Source: Rhizobium herbae
Lineage (GTDB): Bacteria; Pseudomonadota; Alphaproteobacteria; Rhizobiales; Rhizobiaceae
Assembly: GCF_019511375.1 (NCBI RefSeq)
Contig: NZ_JAEUAO010000001.1
Span: forward strand, 1,364,001 to 1,428,000
Direction of reading: 5' to 3'
Length of the DNA: 64,000 nucleotides
This document shows, one piece after another, positions 9,058 through 17,888 of this stretch. Position numbers and translations under genes: made by a program. Positions within the stretch are counted from its first letter, which is position 1, and each line of letters starts with the position of its first letter. The notes under the pieces are model-generated. The model did not search any database, was not told the DNA's origin, and worked only from the letters and a program-made list of their open reading frames with translations.

Positions 9058-10296
9058 TTAGAGACCGCTGTTTTCGGCGGCGGTCTTCAGCGCATCCTCC
9101 GGACTGGTCTGGCCGAGCAGCGCTTCCTGGATGGCCTGCTGCAGGGCTGTCGAGAGCTCCTGATATTTCGGTGTCGTCGGCCGCGGATACATGGCCGCGA
9201 GCCCCAGCTTGGCAGCCGCGATCAGTTCTTCCTGGCCCTTGGTTACCGCCGGATCCTCGTATGACGATGCCCAGATCGGCAGGCTGAGCTTGGCGTACTG
9301 GTTCTGCACCTCCTGCGAGGTCATGAAGGTGATGTACTTCCACGCTTCGTCCGGATGCTTGCTGGTCGAGGTGATGCCGAGCCCCATCGATCCGTTCACG
9401 GCCGAAACCTCGCTCTTGCCGGCGACGCCCGGTGCCGGCACGACGCCGACCTTGCCGGCAACCTTGCTGTCCTTGCCTGCATTGGCCAGGTTGTACATGT
9501 AGGTCCAGTTCAGCGCGAAAGCGGCTTCACCGTTTTCGAAGACCTTGCGCACGTCTTCCTCGAGGAACTCCTTCGAGTTCGGATTGGAGATGCCGGAGGT
9601 ATAGCTGGACACCATGTATTTCAGCGCATCGAGACCGCCACCCGTGTGGAATGCCGGCTTGCCGCCATCGAGGAACTTGCCGCCATAAGCACTGACCAGC
9701 GTCGTGTAGTCGCAGATCGCCGCTTCCGCCTGCGACCAGCTCCAGGTGATCGGCGTCGCAAGCAGGCCCTTGTCCTTGATGATCTTCGCCTGTTCGGCAA
9801 GCTCGTCCCAGGTCTTCGGGGGCGCCTTGATGCCGGCCTTCTCGAGGATTTCCTTGTTGTAGAACAGGTATTTCGTATCGAGGATCCACGGCATGCCGTA
9901 ATAGGCGCCGTCATACTGGACGGTCGTCCAGGCGCCGGGCAGCACGCCCTTCTTCATGTCGTCGGTGATGCGCGAGGAGACGTCGACCAGGACCTTGTTG
10001 GTCGCGTATTCGGCAGGCCAGATCACGTCGAACAAGACGACGTCGTAGCCGCCGCCGGAGCCCTGCGCCAGCACGGTCTTGTCGTGCAGGCCCTCATAGG
10101 GCACGAATTCGAGATTGACCTTGACGTCGGGATTGGCCTTGGTGAAGGCCTCCGTCATGGCGCGGACATCCGCCTCGCTATAGGCCGCCTGCGCCATGAA
10201 CAACGCGTTGAGCGTGGTTTCGGCATAGGCGTCGGTTACGAGGAATGCGCCGATCAGTGTGGCGCCGATGAGCGCGTTGCGCTTTGATTTCAACAT
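9058..10296 (-). CDS. Sugar ABC transporter substrate-binding protein
   Basis: 412 residues from MLKSKRNALIGATLIGAF, preceded by GGAGGC. The N-terminus is a Sec signal peptide ending near DAYAE. The mature part has the extracellular solute-binding family 1 pattern: TKANPDVKVNLEFVPYEGLH, YDVVLFDVIWPAEY, YGMPWILDTKYLFYNKEILE and a C-terminal helical SPEDALKTAAE. It captures the sugar in the periplasm and delivers it to the permease pair. It is first in a minus-strand operon divergent from the ROK regulator. Sugar identity is unknown. Confidence 0.93.
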   Translation of the reverse strand: MLKSKRNALIGATLIGAFLVTDAYAETTLNALFMAQAAYSEADVRAMTEAFTKANPDVKVNLEFVPYEGLHDKTVLAQGSGGGYDVVLFDVIWPAEYATNKVLVDVSSRITDDMKKGVLPGAWTTVQYDGAYYGMPWILDTKYLFYNKEILEKAGIKAPPKTWDELAEQAKIIKDKGLLATPITWSWSQAEAAICDYTTLVSAYGGKFLDGGKPAFHTGGGLDALKYMVSSYTSGISNPNSKEFLEEDVRKVFENGEAAFALNWTYMYNLANAGKDSKVAGKVGVVPAPGVAGKSEVSAVNGSMGLGITSTSKHPDEAWKYITFMTSQEVQNQYAKLSLPIWASSYEDPAVTKGQEELIAAAKLGLAAMYPRPTTPKYQELSTALQQAIQEALLGQTSPEDALKTAAENSGL

Positions 10297-10469
10297 GTCT
10301 TGCCTCCAGTGATTGACAACCATCGTTTCGCCGGCGCGCGACTGCGCGCATCGCTCCGGAATGCTGCCTTTCGGGCGGCATCCGGCATGTCTTGTCGAAG
10401 TGTTGCACGGCCCTGGGAGTGTTCCCGCAAGCCGTTTGGTTCCCATGAGAGCTCTGCGGCTCTCTTAAT

Positions 10470-10490
10470 TAAGTCAATTGATTTGACTTA
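10470..10490. promoter_or_regulatory. Putative operator for the ROK regulator
   Basis: A perfect 8-bp inverted repeat with a 5-base spacer; its core is AAGTCAATTGATTTGACTT. It lies in the divergent region between the sugar-binding-protein gene and the ROK gene. Its right arm contains TTGACT (10483-10488), which could be the -35 of the ROK promoter with TCTAGT 17 bases on. A second, GC-rich dyad (GAGAGC...GCTCTC, 10447-10464) is adjacent. Binding by the ROK protein to control both directions is inferred from position and symmetry. Confidence 0.6.
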
Positions 10491-10526
10491 TTTCTTGTTC
10501 AATATTCTAGTAGTGTCAAGAGGAAT

Positions 10527-11762
10527 TTGCGAGTGAATGAGATGCGGGTGATACGAGGCAAGAGCGGCACCAACCAGGAGGGAACGAGCGCCCATAATCG
10601 CCGCGTCATGATCGACGCGCTGCGGCTGAACGGCAAACTATCCCGCGCCGACCTCGCGCGCGCGTCCGGCCTCACCAAGCAGACGGTCTCCAACATCATC
10701 GACGATCTCGAGCAGGACGGGCTGGTCGTGTCGCTGGCGGCCGTGCGCAACGGCCGCGGCCAGCCCTCGACGCCTTACCGGCTGGTTCCGGAAGGTGCCT
10801 TCGCAATCGGCCTGCAGATTGACCGCCACGTTACCCGGGTTATCGCGGTCAACCTCGTCGGCACCGTGCTGGTACGCGCCGAGGCCAACCTGCCACCGGG
10901 GGGCCCTGCGAAAGGCGTCAGAGTAATCCTCGATCTCATCCGGCAGGTGAGGATAGAACTCGCCGGTGTCGCGGAACATTCAGAGGAGCGCCTCGTCGGC
11001 CTCTGTGTCGCCATGCCCGGACCATTCGGCCTTGCCCCCGACAATGACGATCAATGGATGATGGCGGCATGGCAGAGTTTTCCGCTGCTTGAAACGCTCG
11101 CCGCCGGCACTGGGCTGGAAGTCGCCCTGCAGAACGACGCGGCCGCCTGCGCCACCGCCGAGCGCATGGTCGGCGCCGCTCACGGCGTCGACCACGCCAT
11201 CTGCCTCTATCTCGGCTACGGCATCGGCGCCGGCCTCATCCTCAACGGCGAGCTCTATGCCGGCGGCAACGGCAATGCCGGCGAAATCGGCATGGCGCTT
11301 CTGCCGCCCAGCGCCGGACGCCCGGAACGATCACCGCTCGAACATCGCGCATCGCTTGCCTCGCTCTACCAGCATCTGAATGCCGATCCGGCCGATCCGA
11401 AACTTCATGACCGGTTGAATACATTGGTCAGCAATGCCGATCCGGCGGTCGCCTCGTGGATCGACGCCGCTGCCGAGGAATTACGCTGGGGGGTGCAACT
11501 GATCGAGACGATCTTCGATCCGCAGACCGTCATCCTGTGCTCCAGCGCACCGGAAGCACTGACACGGCGGATTTTCGACGCCATCCATCCACTGCTGCCA
11601 TCCATCGCGGACCGCCGCGGTCGCGCCCTGCCGCGCCTGCAACTCGGCATGACCGATCCCTGGTCGGTCGCGCTCGGCGCCGCCGCCGAACCGATCAGCC
11701 GCGCCTTCGACCCGCGCTTTTCGGCGATTCTGAAGACGCGGGCGAGCGCCGGCGGCTGGTAG
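10527..11762 (+). CDS. ROK-family transcriptional regulator (NagC/XylR type)
   Basis: About 411 residues; start is uncertain among TTG 10527, GTG 10533 and ATG 10542. The N-terminus is a winged helix-turn-helix (HNRRVMIDALRLNGKLSRAD, then LTKQTVSNIIDDLEQDGL). A ROK sugar-binding fold follows, with CVAMPGPFG, LQNDAAACATAE, and YLGYGIGAGLILNGELYAGG running into GNAGEIGM. The usual HxCxCGxxGC zinc motif after GExGH is not seen here. It probably senses the imported sugar or its phosphate and represses the divergent uptake operon. Confidence 0.9.
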   Translation: MRVNEMRVIRGKSGTNQEGTSAHNRRVMIDALRLNGKLSRADLARASGLTKQTVSNIIDDLEQDGLVVSLAAVRNGRGQPSTPYRLVPEGAFAIGLQIDRHVTRVIAVNLVGTVLVRAEANLPPGGPAKGVRVILDLIRQVRIELAGVAEHSEERLVGLCVAMPGPFGLAPDNDDQWMMAAWQSFPLLETLAAGTGLEVALQNDAAACATAERMVGAAHGVDHAICLYLGYGIGAGLILNGELYAGGNGNAGEIGMALLPPSAGRPERSPLEHRASLASLYQHLNADPADPKLHDRLNTLVSNADPAVASWIDAAAEELRWGVQLIETIFDPQTVILCSSAPEALTRRIFDAIHPLLPSIADRRGRALPRLQLGMTDPWSVALGAAAEPISRAFDPRFSAILKTRASAGGW

Positions 11763-11822
11763 TTCCGGGTGCTGGAAAGGCAACCGGGCGACCAGTGCCT
11801 TAGCTGGTTTCCGGACGGCCGG

Positions 11823-12305
11823 TCAGGCAGCCCGAAAAGCCATGACGAAGCAGCCGAGTGCACCCATGGAGGAGAGCGTCCGCACATGGTTCCACCTCAC
11901 CCACTCGACGAGATAGGTCGATGACCACAGCCGGGCCGCCTCCTCGCTTTGCGGCAGCAGCGCTTCCAGCTTATTGTTCATCGGCACATTGAAGACCATA
12001 GTCACCACAATCGTGCCGACCAGGAAAAGAAGCCCCCCAGCGAGCATATAAAGCCGTGCCGGGCCGCCGGTGAAGACCGCGACGGCGACAAGGACGAGCG
12101 CCAGCACCGCCGTTCCGAGGAACGCCAGCAAGAACAACGGATTGAGGATGACGACATTGATCGACTGCATGGCGGCGACGCCCTGCTCGGCCGGCAGACG
12201 GCCAAGCGCGCCCATGATGCAGACGGAGAAGATGAAGAACAGGCCTGCATTGAGGCCGGCGCCGATGGCCGCCGCGAAAATCAGAATAGAAAAAACGCCG
12301 GCCAT
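11823..12305 (-). CDS. DUF1772 (anthrone-oxygenase-like) membrane protein
   Basis: 160 residues from MAGVFSILIFAAAIGAGLNA. Four hydrophobic segments are visible, with VFNVPMNNKLEAL before the last part and VRWNHVRTLSSMGALGCF at the end, a pattern typical of DUF1772 proteins. The biochemical role of most members is unknown. Its ATG overlaps the stop codon of the GMC oxidoreductase remnant upstream, so it may once have been coupled to that gene. Confidence 0.8.
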   Translation of the reverse strand: MAGVFSILIFAAAIGAGLNAGLFFIFSVCIMGALGRLPAEQGVAAMQSINVVILNPLFLLAFLGTAVLALVLVAVAVFTGGPARLYMLAGGLLFLVGTIVVTMVFNVPMNNKLEALLPQSEEAARLWSSTYLVEWVRWNHVRTLSSMGALGCFVMAFRAA

Positions 12306-12470
12306 CACGTCAGGTCCTCCCGGATATCGGTTGCAGCCGGCTTCCCGGCAATCATTTCCGCCGCCTTTTCCGCAATCATGACAACGGGCGAGTTGGTGTT
12401 GCCCCGAGACGATCGCCGGCATGATCGATGCGTCCACCATCCGCAGCCTTACAATCCCCCATCGCGTCGG
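12305..12470 (-). pseudogene. C-terminal remnant of a GMC oxidoreductase (frameshifted)
   Basis: The minus strand reads LRMVDASIMPAIVSG, then the frame breaks. Shifting by one base restores NTNSPVVMIAEKAAEMIAG and a stop that overlaps the DUF1772 start. This is the standard C-terminal end of choline-dehydrogenase-type GMC flavoenzymes (RVVDASIMP...SGNTNAP...MIAEKAAD). The break coincides with one extra base in the run of four at 12402-12405. Nothing of the FAD-binding N-terminus is present upstream, so this is a relic and not a sequencing slip in an intact gene. Confidence 0.8.
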
Positions 12471-12540
12471 CGATTTTCTGACAGAGACCGTATCGCGGCG
12501 CGGAAGGCCGCTCAAGCGCAAGTTCAATCGCCGCCGCCTT

Positions 12541-12640
12541 TTACGCGCAAAAGACGTGGGCGCTTGCCGGGTCGAACGCAAGCGAGGCTCTATCTCCCTG
12601 GCCAGGCCGGCGGTTGCCTCTTATCCGAATGCCAGGCGCA
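12541..12640 (-). pseudogene. Possible C-terminal remnant of an ABC ATPase
   Basis: On the minus strand the last frame before a stop reads RRPGQGDRASLAFDPASAHV. This resembles the end of TOBE domains of UgpC-type ABC ATPases, where a GD-V-LAFDP---HLFD pattern is common. No upstream ATPase motifs are found. The rest of the 12,470-12,910 interval holds no gene I can support. Treat as a suggestive relic. Confidence 0.4.
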
Positions 12641-12910
12641 CCTGCCGCGCATATCGAGGAAGCAGCCCGAATTGCGCAAAGCCTCGTGGACTGGTCGACC
12701 GGCCTAAGATTTGACCGCGCCAACCTTCGCTCATCATTTCGAACACAGCAACTTCGGCCAATCTAAGCGATTGACTTATCAGGACTGAGGCATAACTGTT
12801 GCTGAGCGCAACTGCTTTCGCCGGCAACGGTGACGAGTGGTGCGCTCCGGCCACGGCGGCACGTCACGATCCGCGGGTCGGTGTTTCGGGCAACCTGGAG
12901 GAGGATTGCA

Positions 12911-13294
12911 ATGCGAAACCGAATTCTGATGATAGGGCTATCCCTGGCCGTACTCTGTCCGCCCGGCGCCCTCGCCCAGGAAGGCGATGCCGAGGCGGGC
13001 GCCGCCGTCTTCAAGAAATGCGCAACCTGCCACGTCGTCGATAGCGACAAGAACAAGGTCGGCCCCTCGCTGAAGGGCCTGTTCGGCAGGAAGGCCGGAA
13101 CACACCCGGATTTCAGCTACTCGTCGGGGATGAAGGCGGCCGGCGAAGGCGGACTGGTCTGGGACGAAACATCGCTGCGCGACTACCTGCACAATCCAAA
13201 GGCGAAAGTAAAAGGAACGAAAATGGCTTTCGCCGGGGTGAAGAAGGACGACGAAATCACCAACCTGATCGCCTATCTCAAGCAATTCCCCTGA
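12911..13294 (+). CDS. Class I cytochrome c, periplasmic
   Basis: 127 residues from MRNRILMIGLSLAVL, with GGAGGA upstream. A Sec signal peptide ends near ALAQE. The heme is attached at CATCH, and the distal Met ligand is in KGTKMAFAG. GPSLKGLFGRKAG and the C-terminal helix ITNLIAYLKQ are the hallmarks of small soluble c-type cytochromes of the cytochrome c2/c550 group. It lies just upstream of the oxidase genes, so it is the likely electron donor to the aa3-type oxidase. Confidence 0.93.
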   Translation: MRNRILMIGLSLAVLCPPGALAQEGDAEAGAAVFKKCATCHVVDSDKNKVGPSLKGLFGRKAGTHPDFSYSSGMKAAGEGGLVWDETSLRDYLHNPKAKVKGTKMAFAGVKKDDEITNLIAYLKQFP

Positions 13295-13437
13295 CAACAA
13301 ACATGCGCGCGCACTCTTTAGGCGTATGCACACTGCTAATTGCCTGAAATTGTTGTTCGTGCGATACTGATTTTGCAATATTTCTACAGGTTACGCATTC
13401 ATGTCCGCAGCCGTCCGAGGCAGGGAGGGGACAGGAA

Positions 13438-14277
13438 ATGGCTGTAGTGCTTATTCTCGTTATCGTGGCAGTTGGATCCGTGGTGTTCCATCTGTTCAGC
13501 CCCTGGTGGTGGACGCCGATTGCGTCTAACTGGAACTACATCGACAATACCATCATCATCACGTTCTGGATCACCGGCTTCGTCTTCGTCGCGGTGGTGC
13601 TGTTCGTCGCCTATTGCGTCTTTCGCTTCCGCCACCGCCCGGGAAACCGCGCCGCCTACGAACCGGAAAACAAGAAGCTGGAAGTATGGCTCGCCTCGGT
13701 GACAAGCATCGGCGTCGCCGCCATGCTGGCGCCTGGGCTTTTCGTCTGGCACCAGTTCGTCACCGTGCCCGCTGGAACCACCGAGGTCGAGGTCGTCGGC
13801 CAGCAGTGGCTCTGGAGCTTCCGGCTGCCCGGCGCCGACGGCAAGCTCGGCACCTCCAACACCCGCGCCATCGGCGACGGCAATGCGCTCGGGGTAAACC
13901 CCGATGACGCAAACGGCCGCGACGACCTCATCGTCGAGGGCGGCGAATTGCACCTGCCGGTCGGCAAGCCCGTCAAGATGCTGCTGCGCTCGGTCGATGT
14001 GCTGCATGATTTCTACGTCCCCGAATTCCGGGCGAAGATGGATATGATCCCGGGCATGGAGACCTATTTCTGGTTCACGCCCACCCGAACCGGGACGTTC
14101 GAAGTCCTGTGTGCCGAACTCTGCGGCACCGGTCACCCGCAGATGCGCGGCACCGTCGTGGTCGACAACGAGGCCGACTATCAAACGTGGCTGCAGGAAC
14201 AGCAGACGTTCACAGAGCTTCTCGCAGCAAGACAGGAACAGACGACGATTGCATCCAGCACGTCCTCCTCGAAGTAG
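13438..14277 (+). CDS. coxB: Cytochrome c oxidase subunit II
   Basis: 279 residues. Two N-terminal membrane helices (from VVLILVIVAVGSVVFHLF and IIITFWITGFVFVAVVLFVA) anchor a periplasmic cupredoxin domain. The CuA site is complete: the His in VLHDFYVPEF, then CAELCGTGHPQM with both Cys, the His and the Met. QQWLWSFRLPG is the aromatic patch for electron entry from cytochrome c. There is no fused heme c domain, so this is an ordinary and not a caa3 subunit II. It is first in the oxidase operon. Confidence 0.95.
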   Translation: MAVVLILVIVAVGSVVFHLFSPWWWTPIASNWNYIDNTIIITFWITGFVFVAVVLFVAYCVFRFRHRPGNRAAYEPENKKLEVWLASVTSIGVAAMLAPGLFVWHQFVTVPAGTTEVEVVGQQWLWSFRLPGADGKLGTSNTRAIGDGNALGVNPDDANGRDDLIVEGGELHLPVGKPVKMLLRSVDVLHDFYVPEFRAKMDMIPGMETYFWFTPTRTGTFEVLCAELCGTGHPQMRGTVVVDNEADYQTWLQEQQTFTELLAARQEQTTIASSTSSSK

Positions 14278-14307
14278 AAGGCGCGCCAAAGACGAACCGG
14301 GAGGGAA

Positions 14308-16089
14308 ATGATGGTCGATATCAGGTCCGACGCAAGCCAAGCCATCCCGCCGGCTGAAGTGGAGGATGCCGAGCTTTATCATCCGAAGAGCTGGTGGACC
14401 AAATATGTGTTCAGCCAGGACGCCAAGATCATCGCCATCCAGTATTCGATGACCGCGACCGCCATAGGCATGGTGGCGCTGGTGCTCTCCTGGCTGATGC
14501 GCCTGCAACTCGGCTTTCCCGGCACGTTCGATTTCATCGACGCCGATCACTATTACCAGTTCATCACCATGCACGGCATGATCATGGTGATCTATCTCCT
14601 GACCGCGCTGTTTCTCGGCGGTTTCGGCAATTATCTCATCCCCTTGATGGTCGGCGCCCGCGATATGGTGTTTCCCTACGCCAACATGCTGAGCTACTGG
14701 CTCTATCTGCTCGCCGTCCTTGTCCTTGCCGCCGGCTTCTTTGCCCCCGGCGGACCGACGGGCGCCGGCTGGACGCTCTATCCGCCGCAGGCCATCCTTT
14801 CGGGCACGCCGGGTGGCAAGGATTGGGGCATCCTGCTGATGCTGTTTTCCCTCATCCTGTTCATCATCGGCTTCACCATGGGGGGTCTGAACTATGTCGT
14901 CACCGTGCTGCAGGGCCGCGCCCGCGGCATGACGCTGATGCGGATGCCGCTCACCATCTGGGGCATCTTCACGGCGACGATCATGGCACTGCTCGCCTTC
15001 CCCGCCCTGTTCGTCGCCGCGGTCATGATGCTATTCGACCGGCTTCTCGGCACCAGTTTCTTCATGCCGGCCATCGTCGAGATGGGCGAGCAGCTGCAAC
15101 AGGGCGGCGGCAGTCCGATCCTCTTCCAGCACCTGTTCTGGTTCTTCGGCCATCCCGAAGTCTACATCGTCGCCCTTCCCGCCTTCGGCATCGTGTCCGA
15201 TCTGATCAGCACCCATGCAAGAAAGAACATCTTCGGTTACCGCATGATGGTCTGGGCGATCGTCATCATCGGCGCGCTCTCCTTCATCGTCTGGGCGCAC
15301 CACATGTATGTCAGCGGCATGAACCCGAAATTCGGCTTCTTCTTCGCCACCACGACGCTGATCATCGCGGTTCCGACCGCGATCAAGGTCTATAACTGGG
15401 TGCTGACCCTCTGGCGCGGCGACATCCACCTGTCGCTGCCGATGCTGTTTGCACTTGCCTTCATCGTCACCTTCGTCAATGGCGGGCTGACCGGTCTGTT
15501 CCTCGGCAATGTCGTCGTCGACGTGCCCCTGTCCGACACGATGTTCGTCGTTGCGCATTTCCACATGGTCATGGGCGTCGCACCGATCCTCGTCATTTTC
15601 GGCGCGATCTATCACTGGTATCCGAAGGTTACCGGACGGATGCTGAACGAGGCGATGGGCCAGATCCATTTCTGGGTCACGTTCCTCGGCGCCTACCTGA
15701 TCTTCTTCCCGATGCACTATCTCGGCCTGCTGGGCATCCCGCGCCGCTATCATGAACTGGGCGAAACGGCCTTCATTCCGGAATCGGCCCACACGCTGAA
15801 CGCGTTCATATCCGTGATGGCGCTCACCGTCGGCGCCGCCCAGATCCTGTTTCTGTTCAACCTCGTCTGGAGCCTGAAGAAAGGCAGAGAAGCCGGCGGC
15901 AATCCCTGGCGGGCGACAACGCTCGAGTGGCAGACGCCGCAGACCCCGCCCGCCCATGGCAACTGGGGCAAGGAACTGCCCGTCGTCTATCGCTGGGCCT
16001 ATGACTACAGCGTCCCGGGTGCTGCCGAAGACTTCATCCCGCAGAACCAGCCGGGGCTTGGCCGCCCGACGCGAGAGGCGGCATCATGA
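14308..16089 (+). CDS. coxA: Cytochrome c oxidase subunit I
   Basis: 593 residues with 12 or more membrane helices. Heme a and CuB ligands are visible: MHGMIMVIY, FFGHPEVYI (the His-Tyr cross-link and the D-channel Glu of type A1 oxidases), WAHHMYVSGM and VAHFHMVMG. GGFGNYLIPLMVGARDM carries the D-channel entrance residues. The enzyme reduces O2 to water and pumps protons. A GGAGGG ribosome site precedes the start. The gene ends with an ATGA overlap into the next gene. Confidence 0.96.
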   Translation: MMVDIRSDASQAIPPAEVEDAELYHPKSWWTKYVFSQDAKIIAIQYSMTATAIGMVALVLSWLMRLQLGFPGTFDFIDADHYYQFITMHGMIMVIYLLTALFLGGFGNYLIPLMVGARDMVFPYANMLSYWLYLLAVLVLAAGFFAPGGPTGAGWTLYPPQAILSGTPGGKDWGILLMLFSLILFIIGFTMGGLNYVVTVLQGRARGMTLMRMPLTIWGIFTATIMALLAFPALFVAAVMMLFDRLLGTSFFMPAIVEMGEQLQQGGGSPILFQHLFWFFGHPEVYIVALPAFGIVSDLISTHARKNIFGYRMMVWAIVIIGALSFIVWAHHMYVSGMNPKFGFFFATTTLIIAVPTAIKVYNWVLTLWRGDIHLSLPMLFALAFIVTFVNGGLTGLFLGNVVVDVPLSDTMFVVAHFHMVMGVAPILVIFGAIYHWYPKVTGRMLNEAMGQIHFWVTFLGAYLIFFPMHYLGLLGIPRRYHELGETAFIPESAHTLNAFISVMALTVGAAQILFLFNLVWSLKKGREAGGNPWRATTLEWQTPQTPPAHGNWGKELPVVYRWAYDYSVPGAAEDFIPQNQPGLGRPTREAAS

Positions 16090-16790
16090 GCGTCATGCTG
16101 CTCTTCCTCGCCGCCATCGCCGCCATCATCATCTGGTGGATCGCCCAGCAGCGGCTGACCTCCAGGCCATGGCTGGAAGTGGGCCACCTCGGACAGCCGG
16201 GAGGCGGCGAACGGTCGCCGGTCCCGGCGGTAAAAGTCGGCCTCTATGTGTTTCTCGCCGTCGTCGGCGCCCTCTTCAGCCTCTTCATCAGCGCCTATCT
16301 GATGCGGGTCGGAACGCCCGACTGGTGGTCGACGCCCATTCCCCGCCTGCTCTGGCTGAACACCGCGATCCTGATCGTCAGCAGTGCGGCGATGCAATGG
16401 GCGAAAACGGAAGCAGAGCGCGGCCGTGACGACCCCATGCGCACCGCCTTGCTGGCCGCGCTGGCAACCGCGATCCTCTTTCTGACCGGGCAAGTCTTCG
16501 CCTGGCGGGAACTGACTGAGGCAGGCTATGTGCTCGCCGACAATCCCGCCAACAGCTTCTTCTACGTGATCACGGGAATGCACGGTCTCCACATTCTCGG
16601 CGGCCTCGTGGCGCTTGGCCGGACGACGGTGAAAGCCTGGAGCGCCCCCGTTTCCCGGAGGCTGCGGCTGAGCGTCGATCTCTGTGCCGTCTACTGGCAC
16701 TTCATGCTCGCCGTCTGGCTGATCCTGTTTGCACTCTTCGCTGGCTGGGCAAATGATTTCGCCGATCTTTGCCGGGAATTGCTCACATAA
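16086..16790 (+). CDS. Cytochrome c oxidase subunit III-like protein (first)
   Basis: 234 residues with about five to six membrane helices. The motif FFYVITGMHGLHILGGL and the C-terminal VDLCAVYWHFMLAVWLILF are typical of the COX3/CyoC family. The ATG overlaps the coxA stop. Sequence and length differ from the second subunit III-like protein that follows, so they are paralogous branches and not a recent duplication. Whether both sit in one complex is unknown. Confidence 0.85.
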   Translation: MSVMLLFLAAIAAIIIWWIAQQRLTSRPWLEVGHLGQPGGGERSPVPAVKVGLYVFLAVVGALFSLFISAYLMRVGTPDWWSTPIPRLLWLNTAILIVSSAAMQWAKTEAERGRDDPMRTALLAALATAILFLTGQVFAWRELTEAGYVLADNPANSFFYVITGMHGLHILGGLVALGRTTVKAWSAPVSRRLRLSVDLCAVYWHFMLAVWLILFALFAGWANDFADLCRELLT

Positions 16791-16802
16791 GGAGTGGTGA
16801 CG

Positions 16803-17525
16803 ATGGCGCAGTCCGTACCGACGCATACCGGCGAAACTGATGAGCGCCCGCACGGCCTGCGGGGAGTCGTGGCAGACTTTTCCTCCGACCAGCGTGCGTT
16901 CAAGAACGTGTCCTGGGGCAAGGCCATGATGTGGATCTTCCTGCTCAGCGACACCTTCATCTTCGGCTGCTTCCTGCTCGCCTACATGACCGCCCGCATG
17001 TCGACACCCGTGCCCTGGCCGAACCCCAGCGAAGTCTTCGCGCTGACGATCGGCGGCCAGGAAATTCCGTTGATCCTGATTGCCATCATGACCTTCATTC
17101 TGATCTCGAGCAGCGGCACGATGGCGATGGCCGTCAATTTCGGCTATCGCCGCGATCGGCGCACGACGGCTGCCCTGATGCTGCTCACAGCCGTACTTGG
17201 GGCATCCTTCGTCGGGATGCAGGCCTTCGAATGGTCGAAGCTGATCGCAGAGGGCGTTCGCCCCTGGGAAAACCCCTGGGGTGCTGCCCAATTTGGCTCG
17301 TCCTTCTTCATGATCACCGGGTTTCACGGCACCCATGTCTCGTTTGGCGTGCTGTTTCTGCTGATAATCGCGCGCAAGGTCTGGCGCGGTGATTTCGACA
17401 CGGAAAGGCGAGGCTTTTTCACCAGCCGAAAGGGCAATTACGAGATCGTCGAGATCATGGGCCTCTACTGGCACTTCGTCGATCTGGTCTGGGTCTTCAT
17501 CTTCGCTTTCTTCTATCTGTGGTGA
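16803..17525 (+). CDS. coxC: Cytochrome c oxidase subunit III (second)
   Basis: 240 residues starting at MAQSVPTHTG; GGAG lies nine bases before this ATG, and an in-frame GTG nine bases earlier is less likely. It has SSFFMITGFHGTHVSFGVLF and GLYWHFVDLVWVFIFAFFYL, the two diagnostic COX3 segments, plus WGKAMMWIFLLSDTFIFGCF at the N-terminus as in quinol-oxidase-type subunits III. It stabilises subunit I and supports proton uptake. Confidence 0.9.
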   Translation: MAQSVPTHTGETDERPHGLRGVVADFSSDQRAFKNVSWGKAMMWIFLLSDTFIFGCFLLAYMTARMSTPVPWPNPSEVFALTIGGQEIPLILIAIMTFILISSSGTMAMAVNFGYRRDRRTTAALMLLTAVLGASFVGMQAFEWSKLIAEGVRPWENPWGAAQFGSSFFMITGFHGTHVSFGVLFLLIIARKVWRGDFDTERRGFFTSRKGNYEIVEIMGLYWHFVDLVWVFIFAFFYLW

Positions 17526-17534
17526 GGTGGTCTG

Positions 17535-17888
17535 ATGGAACAAGTTGCAGCGCATGCCCAAGCGCAGGTGAAGGAGCAGCATCAGCAGCATCCGATCCGG
17601 CTCTATCTCGTCGTCTGGGGATTTCTGTTCGTCCTCAGCGCCGGCTCCTATTTCGTCGACTATGTCGGCCTGCAGGGATACCTCAGATGGTTCCTGATCC
17701 TGCTTTTCATGATCCTGAAGGCGGGGCTGATCGTCGCCGTGTTCATGCATATGGCCTGGGAGCGGCTGGCACTCGTCTATGCCATCCTGCTGCCGCCGCT
17801 CCTGGTCCTCGTCTTCGTCGCCATGATGGTGTCGGAATCCAACTACACGATTTTCACGCGCATGGCCGTCACGGGCGGCGCTCCATAA
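17535..17888 (+). CDS. Cytochrome c oxidase subunit IV family protein
   Basis: 117 residues with three membrane segments (YLVVWGFLFVLSAGSYFVDY, FLILLFMILKAGLIVAVFMH, LVYAILLPPLLVLVFVAMMV). HPIRLYLVVWG and MHMAWERL resemble the prokaryotic subunit IV (CyoD/CaaD-like) family. It is a small accessory subunit and last of the oxidase block. The 228 bases that follow, before nuoH, contain no gene I can support. Confidence 0.85.
   Translation: MEQVAAHAQAQVKEQHQQHPIRLYLVVWGFLFVLSAGSYFVDYVGLQGYLRWFLILLFMILKAGLIVAVFMHMAWERLALVYAILLPPLLVLVFVAMMVSESNYTIFTRMAVTGGAP

Noticed and set aside
11785..11810. ACCAG…CTGGT dyad after the ROK gene
   Set aside because: Only five base pairs and no T-run.
12771..12798. 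TTGACT and TAACTG as a promoter for cytochrome c
   Set aside because: Spacing is 16 bases and the -10 is poor; too weak to list as a feature.
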